A stretch of 23,048 nt of DNA from contig JAACTI010000252.1 of NCBI GenBank assembly GCA_009993495.1, positions 1 to 23,048 of the forward strand, in the 5' to 3' direction. Under the pieces are notes generated by a model. That model searched no databases. It was not told where the DNA came from and was given only the letters and a program-made list of their open reading frames with translations. Source of the stretch: Deltaproteobacteria bacterium. GTDB taxonomy: Bacteria > Desulfobacterota > Desulfuromonadia > Desulfuromonadales > Geopsychrobacteraceae. The position numbers and the translations under genes are program-made. Shown here one piece after another: positions 22,220-23,048 of this stretch (its first letter is position 1; each line of letters begins with the position of its first letter).

Positions 22220-22516
22220 TCAGGCCGCCGGTTTGTGAGGCTGGGCTGTCATGTCCACGCCCAATGCGCGCATGACAGCGAGCATTGTTTTCAGGGTAGG
22301 GTTTCCTTGTTCGCTGAATGAGCGATAAAGCTGCTCACGGGACAGCCCGGTTTCTCGTGAGAGTTCAGTCATTCCCTTGGCACGGGCAACAACGCCCATG
22401 GCCTTGGCAATGTAAGCAGCATCCCCCGTTTCCAGCGCATCCGCAAGGAATACCGCAATACCTTCTTCACTTTCCAACGCTGCCGCCGGATCGTAATCAT
22501 AAATGAGTTCGTTCAT
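22220..22516 (-). CDS. HigA-like antitoxin (HI1420-type addiction module antidote)
   Basis: This 98-residue protein matches the pattern of the downstream gene of HI1419/HI1420-type toxin-antitoxin pairs. The N-terminal part (YDYDPAAALESEEGIAVFLA, then DALETGDAAYIAKAMGVVAR) leads to an XRE helix-turn-helix (about 52-92: GMTELSRETGLSREQLYRSF then NPTLKTMLAVMRALGVDM). It should neutralise the toxin encoded just upstream and bind the operon promoter. The ATG overlaps the toxin stop by 4 nt (ATGA) and is preceded by GGGGAGA inside the toxin gene, so translation is coupled. The toxin-first order is typical of HigBA-like modules. Confidence 0.9.
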   Translation of the reverse strand: MNELIYDYDPAAALESEEGIAVFLADALETGDAAYIAKAMGVVARAKGMTELSRETGLSREQLYRSFSEQGNPTLKTMLAVMRALGVDMTAQPHKPAA

Positions 22517-22812
22517 GTTTTTCTCCCCTGCGCCGCCAGTTGCAGCGCGGTGTCAATGTTTTTTTGCTGACTGTTCTTATCGCCGCCACACAGCAGCAAA
22601 ATAAACTCGTTACCATGCTGATAGAAGTAAACCCGATAACCAGGGCCGTAGTGAATTCTCAATTCACTGACTCCCTGGCCTATTGGCTTAACATCACCAG
22701 GTAGTCCATTTGCCAGACGAAACACCCTGGCGGCTATCAAGGCTTTCACGCGTTGATCTTTTAATTTGTGTTGCCACTTTTGATAGGTGGCGGTTTGTTT
22801 GATGTCGAGCAT
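22513..22812 (-). CDS. HigB/RelE-like toxin (HI1419-type killer protein)
   Basis: This 99-residue protein has the RelE/ParE-superfamily HI1419 pattern: IKQTATYQKWQHKLKDQRVK at the N-terminus, ALIAARVFRLANGLPGDVKP in the middle, GVSELRIHYGPGYRVYFYQ in the central strands and LLLCGGDKNSQQKNIDTALQ at the end. Relatives with this fold are mostly ribosome-dependent mRNA interferases; activity here is inferred. The frame is open to 22914, but the ATG at 22812 (MLDIKQT) matches the family start. The extra upstream residues lie over the palindromes and promoter-like sequence. The ribosome binding site is weak, which is usual for toxins. Confidence 0.9.
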   Translation of the reverse strand: MLDIKQTATYQKWQHKLKDQRVKALIAARVFRLANGLPGDVKPIGQGVSELRIHYGPGYRVYFYQHGNEFILLLCGGDKNSQQKNIDTALQLAAQGRKT

Positions 22813-22823
22813 AAATGATAGTA

Positions 22824-22864
22824 GTTTATAAACAACACAAAAGACAAGCCATTTTATGGCTGGT
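22824..22864 (-). promoter_or_regulatory. operator-like palindromes upstream of the toxin-antitoxin operon
   Basis: Two dyads precede the toxin start: GTTTATAAAC (22824-22833) and AGCCAT-TTT-ATGGCT (22847-22861), the latter extending to a 21-bp dyad with one mismatch per arm. On the minus strand, TTGTCT (22846-22841) lies 18 bp from TACTAT (22822-22817). If used, this promoter would give an almost leaderless toxin mRNA. The arrangement fits autoregulation by the antitoxin. Confidence 0.45.
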
Positions 22865-22912
22865 GACTTTTTGATTTTTCGGGAATGTTGGAATTCAAGA
22901 TCAAATTCTTTC

Positions 22913-22964
22913 ACCCTTCACTTCTGAGCCAGACCAAGATGGTGCAGCAAATTCCAGCAGCCCA
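22913..22964. repeat. right copy of imperfect direct repeat (3' end of the edge gene)
   Basis: This is the partner of 22106-22154. It contains the stop codon (22918-22920) and the last 14 codons of the minus-strand gene that leaves the window. The distance between the copies is 807-810 bp, and the segment between them holds only the toxin-antitoxin operon. Confidence 0.85.
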
Positions 22965-23048
22965 TGAGTGCGACGCCGATTCCGGCGAGGCGCAGCAGCC
23001 ACATACGGCGCGTGCGGGTGAGCAGGCTGGCGGTGGTGCCGATGAAAA
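22918..23048 (-). CDS. C-terminus of a membrane protein running off the right edge
   Basis: The last 42 codons and a TGA are present. The residues begin FIGTTASLLTRTRRMWLLRL, continue AGIGVALMGCWNLLHHLGLA and end QK. An arginine-rich loop followed by a hydrophobic helix with GVALMG suggests the last membrane helix of a polytopic protein. The pattern resembles the end of TauE/SafE or DsbD_2-type transporters, but this is too short to be sure. The stop and final codons lie in the direct repeat. Confidence 0.55.
   Translation of the reverse strand, partial: FIGTTASLLTRTRRMWLLRLAGIGVALMGCWNLLHHLGLAQK

Noticed and set aside
1..23048. CRISPR arrays, tRNA or rRNA genes, transposases, integrases
   Set aside because: No regularly spaced repeats, cloverleaf or rRNA sequence, and no transposase or recombinase motif were seen in any frame. 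A covariance-model scan would be needed to exclude short RNAs.

Overview
The window most likely comes from the chromosome of a Geobacter/Desulfuromonas-type bacterium (Desulfuromonadia). The reasons are mid-to-high GC, a high density of PAS/receiver histidine kinases, an NtrC-type sigma54 activator, a Cache chemoreceptor, a small exported tetraheme c-type cytochrome and a complete liv operon. This assignment rests on gene content and protein style only; no database search was done.

Left third (1-7400, all plus strand): a possible gene tail at the window edge; a one-domain Nfu/NifU-type Fe-S carrier with its own sigma70 promoter and a hairpin terminator; an MFS transporter; then a branched-chain amino acid ABC transport operon, livK-livH-livM-livG-livF, closed by a SAM-dependent methyltransferase. 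A perfect 15-bp hairpin between livK and livH probably sets the excess of binding protein over the membrane genes. Two dyad symmetries lie in the AT-rich region upstream of livK.

Middle (7425-18406, all minus strand): a signalling block. In transcription order: a large PAS-PAS-kinase-receiver hybrid, a DUF4019 protein and 4-alpha-glucanotransferase (malQ); an OB-fold lipoprotein with its own promoter and terminator; a receiver-PAS-kinase overlapping by 4 nt a sigma54-dependent response regulator; and a degenerate receiver-like protein directly upstream of a Cache-HAMP chemoreceptor.

Right part (18601-23048): a membrane PAS histidine kinase (plus) converges on a tetraheme cytochrome (minus) across a bidirectional terminator. 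The cytochrome is divergent from an unusual membrane-tethered XRE regulator that carries a canonical EF-hand calcium loop on the far side of the membrane. The last kilobase holds a HigB/HigA-like toxin-antitoxin pair (HI1419/HI1420 type). It is flanked by ~50-bp imperfect direct repeats, both of which encode, in the same reading frame, the C-terminal end and stop of the same gene. The gene running off the right edge ends in one copy; the other copy lies beyond the toxin-antitoxin module as an orphan 3' end. This is the footprint expected of a very small element integrated at the 3' end of a protein-coding gene, and is the most unusual structure in the window.
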